Positions 21,960-31,849 of a stretch of 64,000 bases of DNA are shown in pieces (within the stretch, counting starts at the first letter, position 1; each line of letters begins with the position of its first letter). Both the position numbers and the translations under genes were made by a program. The stretch comes from Paraphaeosphaeria minitans (taxonomy: Eukaryota > Ascomycota > Dothideomycetes > Pleosporales > Didymosphaeriaceae), in contig WJXW01000005.1 of assembly GCA_015832175.1 (NCBI GenBank), positions 1,178,001 through 1,242,000 on the forward strand, read 5' to 3'. The notes beneath the pieces were generated by a model, which was not told the origin of the DNA, ran no database searches, and saw only the letters and a list, made by a program, of their open reading frames with translations.

Positions 21960-24487
21960 ATCTTAAGCTTTTTCTAGAACTCTTTAAGCGCATTTCCGCT
22001 AATTAATATAGTAGGTTTCTAAGAGTTTTCTTCTAGATTATATTTACTCTATTTAATAAGGTATTCCTATTATCTTAACTTATTTTGTTATCTATTAACA
22101 ATATAGTCTACTTTATACACATTATTACTATATTAGCGCAATGTGTCTTTAATTAGTAGTTATTAGTAGGGTAGTTTCCTACGTAGTTCGTATAGTTTTA
22201 GTAGGGAAGGATAGAACACTAGATAAACTTTACCTAATTTAGATAGGTTTACTTAGTAGGCTGTGGGTAGAGAGCTAATACACTTATCTACTACTCTAGG
22301 GCCTAGGAATTTCTAGTCTATTTTCTTATTTAGTTGTATAGACTTTAGATTCCTACTTAAAACCTATACTTTATTACCTTTATTAAGTTGTAAAGGGGTT
22401 CTCTTCTTATTAGAGATAGATTTTTAGTACTTCTATACTACCTACAGCTTCTTTCTTACATTTACGCGTATTTCTATTAATCTTAACGCTATTTAGTAGC
22501 CCTTTAGGCTTTCCCCGCCACCTAGCAGCATATTAGGCTAAGTTAGGTTAGAGGGATTATATCTAAAGCACACTTAGTATAGTGTGTACCCTATTACTAA
22601 ATGTTTACTATTATTATACGTATATTCTACTAGTGAGATCTATATTACCTAATTGTCTTACTCTAGGGAGTAGAAGATTCGCAAGTATTATTCTAGTGTT
22701 TAGTTCTAGCGTTCTATTTGCCTATTAGTCTAAGAATGAAAAGCTAAGGTCAAAACCCTCCTTAAATTTAGGTAATAATAGAAAGTATTCTAGTGTTTTA
22801 CTTTTATTACTGGTCCTTTGTCTAAGAGAATACTCTCTAGATTACTATAAAGTCTAATAACCTTATAAATCTAAGCCTAAGCTAGGTTAGTGCCATCCTA
22901 ATCTATCTAGGCTAGTACATAATAAGTTATCTTAGAAAATTAATTAACAATTACTAAGATAGCGTTATATGTTAGTCCTAAGAAGCGACTTAGGGGTAGA
23001 TTAGTAATAAAGTCTATTATCACGTGCTGCTATAGATAATCTAGGATAGAAAGCTACTATAAAAGACTATAAGGCTTATGTCTTTTATAGGTTGCCTATT
23101 AGCACTGCTTATAGTTATAAATATAGTTAGTAACCTCTTTATTTATACTAGTCTAATAAAACTTCTATTAAACGCGCTTAAGTGTCTAAGTTACACTAAA
23201 ATGTCTTAAGAGAGGGCTATTATAGCAGCTCTTAATAGCTTTTATACACTTTAAGGGAAACTTAAGCCACACTAGGCTAGTTAGTCCTAAGCTACAGCCA
23301 CTTAGACTAGATTACGCTAACTTGTTAACCTCATTATCTAATAAGTTTAAATCTTTAGATTTAATAGCCTCTTAGTCCTTTAGGGAGAGGTAGTTACTAA
23401 GACTACCTTTATTTAACCTCTTAAAGTAATAGGTATCTCTATAGGGCCTATTGCCCTATCTTATCTAACTTCTAGAGGGGTTAGTCTCTTAATAGGGCTT
23501 ATTACCCTATCCTATCTAGTTCCTAGAATAGGTAGATATAGTAGAGACTAGAGCGTATTCGCTTTACCTTTCTAATAATAGATTATCTAAAGGCTTAACA
23601 AAGGCTTTATTATTCTTCTACTTAGTATCCTAGGTGCTAAGCATGTAGTCTAGGCGCCTTAATAGGCTGTCTACTAGATTTATTAATCCTACCCTATAAG
23701 TTATAACAAAGTTATACTTACTTAGGGTAAGGTATAACTAGATGTAATATAATATAAGCGTCTTAGTCTCTATAAACTATTAAAGGTTATAATAATCTAT
23801 TAAGACCTTAAAGTATTAACTTTAAAGGTATTAACGCTGGTGTTTAACTAACTTAATAATAGCGAGGAGTTCCTTATTATAAGTATTATAGTAGTACTGC
23901 GTAGTACTTAATTTCCTTAAGAAGAAGTTAATTAGTTGCTATAAGCCTAGCTTATTATCTTTAGGCACAAGTTGGCTATAAATAGCACTAATTACTCTAC
24001 CTAAGGCGTTAGTCTTAAGACGTGTCTATTGTCTATACTTAAAGTGCACTAGTATAGGCACTTTAAAGAATACGTCTTTTAACGTCTAGAAAGCTTTAGT
24101 GCCTTCTAGCCTAATATCTAAGGCTATACTCTCCTCCCTTTGCATTACTAGCCCTTGCCTAGCGCTATCTAGCGCTTTCTTAGTTAAACTAGTAAGAGGT
24201 AGCGCTATTTAGGAGAAATTAGCAATAAACTATTTATAATAGCTTATAAAGCTAATAAAGACGTGTATATTACGTATATAGATTAGTTTTGGTCATAATT
24301 GTATCGCATTAACCTAATCTAGGTTAATTATAAGCCCTTCTAGAGAAATAACAAACCTAAGGTACTCTATAGTAGTAGTGTGCTATTTACACTTCTTTAG
24401 ATTAATAAAGAGCTTTGCTTAGCGCAGCCTCTCTAGAATCTCCCTTATATAGGCCTTATGTTCTTTTAGTGTATTAGAGAAGATTAA
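21960..24487 (-). pseudogene. E1 pol, 3' part: RT end, RNase H, integrase, chromodomain
   Basis: Minus-strand continuation of pol after J1. The RT thumb (NTLKEHKAYIREIL-like) lies next to 24480 and RNase H at about 23600-24000. The integrase HHCC region is at about 23060-23200; the core opens with IIDFITNLPLSR, its first Asp at 23012-23014. The integrase C-terminal domain lies near 22200-22420 (KFLGPRVV) and a chromodomain at about 21960-22110 (YLIKWSKY-like, then NSWEPT-like). Stops are TAA/TAG throughout. Downstream on this strand is the 3' region that carries the antisense gene. Confidence 0.82.
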
Positions 24488-24799
24488 TGTCCGTACAGTT
24501 TATCGTACAAATAGCACTGAGTGAAATAGGGGCCTGCCTACCTATAGGGACCCGCACAAGGACCCACTACTTAGGTCAGCGCTAAGAGGCAGAGACTTTA
24601 TAAGGCCTTGCCTACCTATAAGGACCTGCACAAGGACCCCCTACTTAGGTTAGCGCTAAGAGGCAGAGACTTTATAAAGCCCTTAGTGCCCCTTTGTACG
24701 ATAGACCAGACGTAATTAATTGAACCTACTTCTCACCCTTTGCACAATAGTATACTATTAACCCTCAAATGCTTAATTATAGATTAAGCCAAACTAACA
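24488..24799 (+). repeat. Left LTR of J1, 312 bp
   Basis: TGTCCGTACAG to CAAACTAACA. It contains two tandem copies of a 74-bp unit that starts at about 24531 and 24604. Confidence 0.9.
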
Positions 24800-25099
24800 C
24801 TAATTAGTGGTTAATTCTAAATTAACTACAAACTAGCAAGGTCTAAAGACAGAGCGCCCTATAAGCTGGATACGCAGGCTCTATATTATTACCTTTACTA
24901 GAGATTAAATTTCAGATTATACAATAAGCAGAAACAAAGCGCACACATCTATAAAGAGTTACACGATCTAGTCTAAGCTATTCTATAGAAAAGAAAGGAG
25001 ATAGTGAGCACATTCACAACCCTAAAAAACACGTCGCACAATTAAACCAGCAACAACCAAACGCAGACACGTCGCACAACCAAGAAAGACAATAATAAC

Positions 25100-26900
25100 A
25101 TGGCCTTAAGACTAGGAGACTTCTTAGAAGAACTATAACCTAAGGACGTTACGTAATAATTAATACTGCCTCCTTAGCAAAAAGACAAAGCCAAAGCAAT
25201 ATAGCTTTAATAAGTGGAGGAATTAATAAACATTAAGGCTATTACCTTAAGAGGAGAGATCGCACGAAAGTACTAGGTGGATAGAGTAGATTTACACAGC
25301 CACCTACCCCCTTCTCTAAAATAGCTAAACACTTATATAGTATACATAATTGCGCAATATCGCGCGAGCAGCCTTAAAAGTAAAGAGGTAATCTCTTCTT
25401 TTACTAAAGATTTTAACAACTAGAAGGAGAGAACCTTTAATAAGATTAGTTGTGTAGTAAGAAGAGAGCTTATTACTTTTCTTACAAAAGAAGGCTTTAT
25501 CGCTACTAATTCTATAATAAAAAACACCTATATAAAGAAACTCTTTAAACTGTTATAGCTTAACTATAAGCTACAGACCCTTTACACAATAACTCTACAA
25601 CTGTAACCTAAACTACTTCGCACAATTCTAATAATATAACCTACACTATCTATAGGCAATGCATATACACATAGAGCACAGCTGGGGCCTATCCCTATAT
25701 ATACGAGAACAGAGACACTATATATAGAGCCACACTAGTAGCAGTAGCCTAAAATCTAGACTACTTTTGCCCGACAAACCACATTGTATAAAGAGACTAG
25801 ACACTCCTAGTCTCCTTAATAACTAGGAGATTATACTTATATCTAGCCAGACAAGATCATTCTCTTTTAGAAGGCTTAGAGTAAAGAGAATAACTACACT
25901 AGTAGGCCGTACAACATCCTAGTAGACAAGGTAAAAGTCTTTAGAGAACTATACTATAGGCTAGGTATACTATAGGACTAGTATATAAACATCTTCCTAG
26001 GAATCCTTTCTAATCATGCGAGTACCTACTACTTATACAATATTAGACTAGGACTTCTATAGGATAAATTATATAATAGACTAAACAGGCACTTTAACAC
26101 TAGTGTTAATTATAATTAGTACTAGATAGACTAGACCACTCTTACCTTTAAACACTATAAAAGGGATAATCTAGCTACTACATCGCATAAGGCCCTAGAA
26201 GTAATAATTAATAAGCTTACCTTAGCCTAAAGGGCTCTTGGACAAGGCTTTAGTAGTAAACTATAACTACACACCACTATTATACAAGCATGCCGCGGCC
26301 ATCTTAACCTTAAATAAGCTATGTTTAACCCTAAAAACATAGTAGAAGGCTTACTTAGTAACCTTCGTGCGTTACTCTAAGTTACTAAAAATAGGAAGAA
26401 GTTACAGTTCCTCTAAGACAGTAAAGAGGTGTACTACACTAATTAACAATACAACAATCCTAATTACACAAGAGGATCTAGCCCCTCTAGAGGTAGATTA
26501 ACCTTTAGACTAAAAGGAAGAGGTAACTTTAGAAGTTTAAGCTCTCGCACGAAGTAGAAATACTTTATGTGCTATAAAGAAGGATACTAGTCTACTAACT
26601 ATCTACTAAGGGATACCTAGTAAGCTAGAAGGCAATACATATTGTTGTACGCTAACTTCTATAAACATAAACCCTCTGCTATAGATGTACAAGTATACAT
26701 CCTTAACTTTAAAGGAGAGCTAGAGGAAGAAGACTATCGCACAAAGGAGGAGGAAGATAAATAAGACTAATAGAGTAATAAAGAAGAAGCACAGAAGGCT
26801 ACCTTATACCTCACTTCTACTACATACCTTTATTACACGACTAGGAGCGATCCTTCTATACCTGCTTACTAAGACCTAGCGCTAAGCATCGCATTACTTA
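25100..26900 (+). pseudogene. J1 gag-like protein (inactivated)
   Basis: ATG at 25100 begins MALRLGDFLEEL. One frame continues for about 590 codons through TAA/TAG stops. The N-terminal 230 residues look like a soluble helical domain. A second part (about 25850-26460) follows, then a basic segment rich in Arg and Gly (SPSRGRLTFRLKGRGNFRS) and a knuckle-like site reading YFMCYKEGY (about 26560-26600) where Cys-x2-Cys and a later Cys/His would be expected. The C-terminal part is acidic (GELEEEDY). This layout (capsid, basic linker, knuckle, tail) is typical of gag. The family is uncertain, gypsy or copia. Confidence 0.55.
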
Positions 26901-27067
26901 ACACCCCACCTTCTGTTTACGCCCAGAACACATGCCTAGAAAGAGCCTTATCGCGCAATGCGACTCTACTACCGTGCGAAGGGGTAGGGTAAGAACTAAG
27001 CAGAGAAGGATAGGAAAGGGAAAGCGTACGATAGACATGAGCCATCGCACAAAAGAAAAGTTGCCAG

Positions 27068-27379
27068 TGTCTATACAGTTTATCGTACAAATAGCACTAA
27101 GTAAAATAGGGGCCTGCCTACCTATAGGGACCCGCACAAGGACCCACTACTTAGGTCAGCGCTAAGAGGCAGAGACTTTATAAGGCCTTACCTACCTATA
27201 AAGACCTACATAAGGACCCCCTGCTTAGGTCAGCGCTAAGAGGCAGAGACTTCATAAAGCCCTCAGTGCCCCTTTGTACGATAGACCAGACGTAATTAAT
27301 TAAACCTACTTCTCACCCTTTGCACAATAGTATACTATCAACCCTCAAATGCTTAATTGCAGATTGAGCCAAACTAATA
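27068..27379 (+). repeat. Right LTR of J1, 312 bp
   Basis: TGTCTATACAG to CAAACTAATA. Collinear with the left LTR over the full length, with two copies of the 74-bp unit. Confidence 0.9.
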
Positions 27380-28560
27380 ATTAATATGTTATCTAGGTAT
27401 ATAATATAGGTGATATTAATTAGGCCAGTTAGTATCTAGGTAATTAGGCCCTAGAACTAGGCTAGTGTATTACTAAGGCTAAAGGGCATTATAGTATCCT
27501 TAAAATAGCTATATCTTATACAGAAAGTAGTTTTCTACTTATCTCCTTCTATAATATAAACTTAATTATACGCTTCTTTTAAATTAAGGTTTATAAATGT
27601 CTTGGCTTATTTTAGTTAGTTTAGAGATTTAGTAATTAGTAGGAGAGTTCTACGATTTTTAATTATAATTTTATTAAGACTTTAATAATCTATATATAGG
27701 CGTAAGGTGTTATTTTTCTTTTTTGTAAAGAGCATAGGGGCACTAGCTAGGGATTTTAAATAGCAAATCTACCCTCTAGCTAAATACTTCTTAACGTACT
27801 TCCTTAATGTCTCTAACTTAACTACAAAGAGGTTATATATAGGGTAATACAGAGGTACGCCACCTTCTACTAAATTAATCTGCAAATTGTGGTTAGTATA
27901 AGCAATAAGGTCCTTATAGTCCTTATTTAAGGCTACATCTATAAGATTAGAGTAATAGGATAGTATCTCTACTATTCTATTCCTATCTACGCTAAATAGT
28001 GCTAGTATATCTATATTAGATACTATGCACGTATACATAGAGATATAAGGGTCTTATATAGTATAATTAAACTACTTAGCGTCTTCTACTATAATTTTTT
28101 AGTAGACTAGTACTTCTTTAGTGTCGCGTCTCTAAAATAGTACACGTTAGGTTACGACGTTTACCTTTAGGTTCACTTAATTAAACTAAGGTAAACCTAA
28201 AAAAATATTATAACCTATAAGGTTAGTAACTACATAGGGTACCTTCTATTATTACTTTCGCCTACGTAAGTCCTTAAGTTCTATTAATAGCACTATTGTG
28301 CTATAAACCTTAATATTAGACCTATTTACTACCTAGGCGGGCAACCCTATTAATAGTTTAATATTAACTTTTTACTCTTTCGCCTTTTGTAGTAAAAGAA
28401 GGTTTAATGCTAAGCTAAAGTAGAATTTACTAAGGCGTTAATAGTATCCTTTTTAACTCTAGCTAAGAGAATAAGCATTCCCCTTAGCTAGATATAAAGC
28501 TAGTTAGAAGGAGATTTTAACTATCTTACTTCTAGAACTTTATTAAGGTGCCTTACAACT
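27380..28560 (-). pseudogene. E1 pol, 5' part: protease and RT
   Basis: Minus strand. A stretch of 89 codons without a stop (27769-28038) covers the RT N-terminus and reads, for example, PLYYPIYNLFVVKLETLRKY and KYLARG, the usual gypsy entry to the fingers domain. The catalytic box at 27388-27399 reads YLDN. Protease would lie at about 28050-28560, but I cannot point to its active site with confidence. J1 separates this part from the rest of pol. Confidence 0.8.
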
Positions 28561-28599
28561 ATTAATATATAAGTAGTAAGGGTAGCTACTACTCTTTCT

Positions 28600-29800
28600 G
28601 TCCTCTACCTTTTCCCGCACCCTGTTCCCTAATATATATAGACTAGGCATCTTAGATTCTAGGTACAGCTAGCTTATTTAGAGTAGGGTAATTAGGTTTT
28701 AAGTAGCCTAGCTTTTTGTAATACTAGTAAAAAGTGTTAGTTACTAGTAGTCTAGTGCTAAATAGCGCTAACTTAAGACTTTTAGTGCTATTACCCTACT
28801 TTCTTAGTTTCTTAACTACCTTTTAGGGTTTTTTATCCCCTTTAGAATCTAGTTACTCTAGGCGTTAATGTTCTACACCCTTTAAGTATAGGTTAGGAGC
28901 TAAAGATCCTTAATTTAGCTTATCTATCTAATAAATAATTAAAGCCTAAAGTTTAATATTTATAACTATAACTTAAAGCCCTAAAGGGATTACTTATAGC
29001 TACTATTAGATAGAAGGTAGAAGTAATTCTATATATTCTAGCTTTTATTATTTAAGGTTTATTATTTCTAGCTCCTTCTAGTAACTTTATAGATAATTTA
29101 ACAGCTCTAATAGGCTCTAATTTAGTCTCTATTAGCATCTCTTAAGCTAATTATACGGTAACTAGCGCCTTTTTTTAAAAAATCCTAAAGCTTCTAGCAT
29201 CTTGTCCCTTAGGTTAGCCTAAGTAGGTAACTAGTTAGGGTCTGTTAATAACTAGACTTAAACTTTAGTTCTCTATACTATATAGTAGATATCTAATATA
29301 TACTAGAGAGCGTAGGTAACTTTAAGGTCCTTATCTACAAAGTAGTCCTTTAAGGACTAGAAATAGAGCTTATAGTTATCTCTCTAATAATTAAACTCCT
29401 ATTAGTCCCTTTAGGTAAATTTATGCAGCTGCTTTTACAAAAGTTATAATAAAGATACTTTAGAGGGATTCTGCGTTTTAGTAGAATTTCTTATAGGCTT
29501 ATATAGGGCTTAAGTGTCTTCTGCCTCCTATTATTATTTTATCTAGTTAATTCTATTAAGTTTAGCTATATTCCTTCTCTTTTTAAGCTATTATTTAGCT
29601 TTCTTAAGCTATTTAAAAATAGTGCTAGAAGAATTATTTTTAATATCTAGAGGTGCCCTAACTTAGCCCTCTCTAGCGCGTCTAGGCGCAGACTAACCCT
29701 AATATATAGGAAGAGGAGTACACTAGTCCTCTAGCTTACTTAGTATAGGAGATAGGCTTAAATATAAGAATTCCCCTCCTATAGGCTCCTAAGTATCCTA
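28600..29800 (-). pseudogene. E1 gag with knuckle remnant
   Basis: Minus strand. A zinc-knuckle remnant at about 28684-28748 reads YYKKLGYLKPNY, where C-x2-C-x4-H-x4-C would have Cys and His at the Tyr positions; all four ligands have been changed in the RIP direction (TG to TA, CA to TA). Upstream lies a long, stop-rich capsid region without clear landmarks. The start codon was not determined. Confidence 0.6.
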
Positions 29801-29912
29801 GTATTAGATGTAAGAGCGCGTAGACCGCAAAGTGTTTACTATTATAGCCTAGTTATTATAAGTAGAAGCCTTTTAAAACTAAACTGCTTATATATATAGT
29901 AAGTAATTTTAA

Positions 29913-30124
29913 TATTAGGAGTTAGGCATGAGCAATGTAGCTTCAGCTTTAGATATAAAACAATAGTGGATTATATAGTAGGATATAGGATAGAGGATAG
30001 ACAAATCGCTGCCAGATTACTCTATTAGCGATAGAACTATATAGCCTTGGATTAGGTGATCTCCACCTGTATCCGGCTGGCCCTTACTATCCTAGAGCCC
30101 AGCCAGGTACCCAGGGTTCTAACA
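29913..30124 (-). repeat. 5' LTR of E1, 212 bp
   Basis: Same length as the left LTR and ends on GGTTCTAACA, followed by GCTAT. It is less RIP-changed than the left one (for example CCGGCTGGCCC). Confidence 0.9.
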
Positions 30125-31383
30125 GCTATACTATAGCTTTAATATAGCTTATTACTATAAAGGACTTTAAAGATAACATAAAGTATACTAGCTTAGACTT
30201 ATTTCTTCTAAGGGTCTTATAGATAACTAGTATAAGCTTAGAGTACCTAGCGCATATTAATAAAGTGCGTATAGCGTAGGTACTACGTATTCCTAACGCA
30301 TTACGCGAATATAGTAACATATTTAATAAAAAAGCAGCGTCTACCCTACTAAATTTTAAAGAGTCTAATTATGCTATCCTTATTATAGAGAAAAAGGAAC
30401 CTCCTTATAGACTACTCTATAGGCTCTTAGAGTAGGAGCTTAAGGTACTTTAGGAGTATCTAGAAGATGTCTTAAATGGGGGATAGATTAGGTATAGCAC
30501 TAGCCTAGCTAGAGCACTAATTCTATTTATCCCTAAAAAAAATAGCACATTGCAGCTTTACGTAGATTATTAGGGCCTTAACGTAATTACTATTAAGGAT
30601 TGTTACCTATTACCTTTAGTTAGAGAGACGCTTAACCGCCTATTAGGCGTATACTACTATACAACCCTTAATCTTTATAACGCCTACTACAGAATTTAGA
30701 TCTAGATAGAAAATAAGTAAAAAACTATATTCTAAACTCGCTACAGCCACTTTAAATACTTAGTAATACTATTTAGCTTAACTAATGCCCCTACGAGCTT
30801 CTAGGCATATATTAATAAGGCACTAGCACTACACCTAGATTATATATACATTATATACCTAGATAACATACTTATTTATACCTATAATAAGAATCTTACG
30901 TTTTATTAGTGCGCTATCTACACTGTGCTTAAATTACTGCGTAAGGCTAAACTTTTTATTAATTTAACTAAGTGCACATTTGCCTTAGGCGAAGTCTACT
31001 TCTTTAGTTTTATTATAACTAAGCAAGGAATCCGCGCTAATCCTATATATATAGTAACTATTACAGAATAGCTATAGCTAACTAGCATCTAAGAGCTCTA
31101 GTTATTTCTAGGCTTTGTAAACTTTTATAGGCGATTTATTAAGGTATATATGTAAGAAACTGCTCCTCTCTTAGACCTACTTAAGAAGAACTAAGTGTTC
31201 TAATAGTTAGTAGAAGCTAATAATACTTTTAAAATACTTAAAACGCGCTTCTTAAGTGCGTCTATCCTACGCTACTTTAACCCTACGCTGCTAATCTAAT
31301 TAGAGACTAACGTATTTACTTTTATAATATATAGTATTCTTTAGCAGCTATTTAAGGACTAGAAGTGGCACCTAGTCACTTTT
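30125..31383 (+). pseudogene. Element F pol, part 1: RT to start of RNase H
   Basis: A Ty3/gypsy pol fragment. From about 30190 the frame reads through a linker (IPNALREYSNIFNKK) into RT: KEPPYRLLYRL, LFIPKKNSTLQLYVDY, LTNAPTSF and the catalytic box at 30856-30867 reading YLDN. The RNase H start (WHLVTFY) is cut by element G at the target duplication CTTTT. The reading resumes after G at 51486, in RNase H. Stops are TAA/TAG. Confidence 0.82.
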
Positions 31384-31808
31384 TATAAAGAGGAGGTAGA
31401 GGCTAGAGGATAAAGGGTAACCTTCTAGACCTTCTAGTACCTTCTCTTCCCTAGTACTAGTTACCTAGAATAGTAGAGACTAGAGTAATAGAGGGTAGAT
31501 CGAACGTAGTTAAATAGAGCAATAAAACCTTAGGTATAGGCTTAGAATTACTATCTAGGATAGAGAGTACACGTAGAAGGTAACTCTCCTTATATACATA
31601 CAGTAGAGATTCTCGAGTATTCTACTTAGTAATTCTCTACTATCTATAACGTTACCTATGACGTCACCTATGACGTCACCTTATGACGTCACCTATAACG
31701 TTACCTAGTATCCATAGGGCTATAACGTCATTATGACGTTATTATAGAAAGTTCTAGAATATAGAAAAGGTAACTCTAGGAACCTTTAAAGGTTACCTAT
31801 TCCTTACA
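31384..31808 (-). repeat. 3' LTR of G, 425 bp
   Basis: Minus strand from TGTAAGGAATAGG to CTCTTTATA (TGTAAAGAGG reversed in the other copy). The flanking CACCCCCTTAA (31809-31819) is the reversed purine tract. Confidence 0.92.
31651..31740. promoter_or_regulatory. Array of CRE-type sites (TGACGTCA) in the G 3' LTR
   Basis: Perfect palindromes TGACGTCA at 31659-31666, 31671-31678 and 31684-31691, spaced 12-13 bp, with changed versions (TAACGTTA, TAACGTCA, TGACGTTA) around them, in all about seven units. TGACGTCA is the known target of ATF/CREB-type bZIP factors. The array lies about 120 bp into the LTR on the element strand, a usual place for U3 enhancers. Stress-linked control is inference. 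Confidence 0.65.
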
Positions 31809-31849
31809 CACCCCCTTAACCTTTAATAGGTTTCTAGGGTAATAAATAT

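Larger units (their letters stand above)
24488..27379 (+). mobile_element. J1: 2.9-kb gag-only LTR element inserted in E1 RT
   Basis: Two 312-bp LTRs (24488-24799, 27068-27379) with the target duplication ATTAA (24483-24487 and 27380-27384). The inner 2.27 kb codes only for a gag-like protein; no RT, RNase H or integrase motif is seen, so it would need enzymes from another element. It sits four codons past the YLDN box of the E1 RT. It is less TpA-rich than E1, in line with being younger. Confidence 0.9.
19099..30124 (-). mobile_element. Element E1: full-length chromovirus with J1 inside
   Basis: Two 212-bp LTRs (19099-19310 and 29913-30124) flanked by the 5-bp duplication GCTAT (19094-19098 and 30125-30129). 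On the minus strand the order is gag with knuckle, protease, RT, RNase H, integrase, chromodomain, a long 3' region with an antisense gene, the purine tract TTAAAGGGGGATAA and the 3' LTR. Without J1 the element is about 8.1 kb. Confidence 0.92.

Noticed and set aside
26898..27165. Short open stretches on both strands at the end of J1 gag
   Set aside because: They run across the gag end into the LTR and mirror each other; shadows of low stop density.
30126..30320. 64-codon minus-strand open stretch at the start of F
   Set aside because: It is antisense to the pol linker of F and shows no motif; F pol on the plus strand explains the region.
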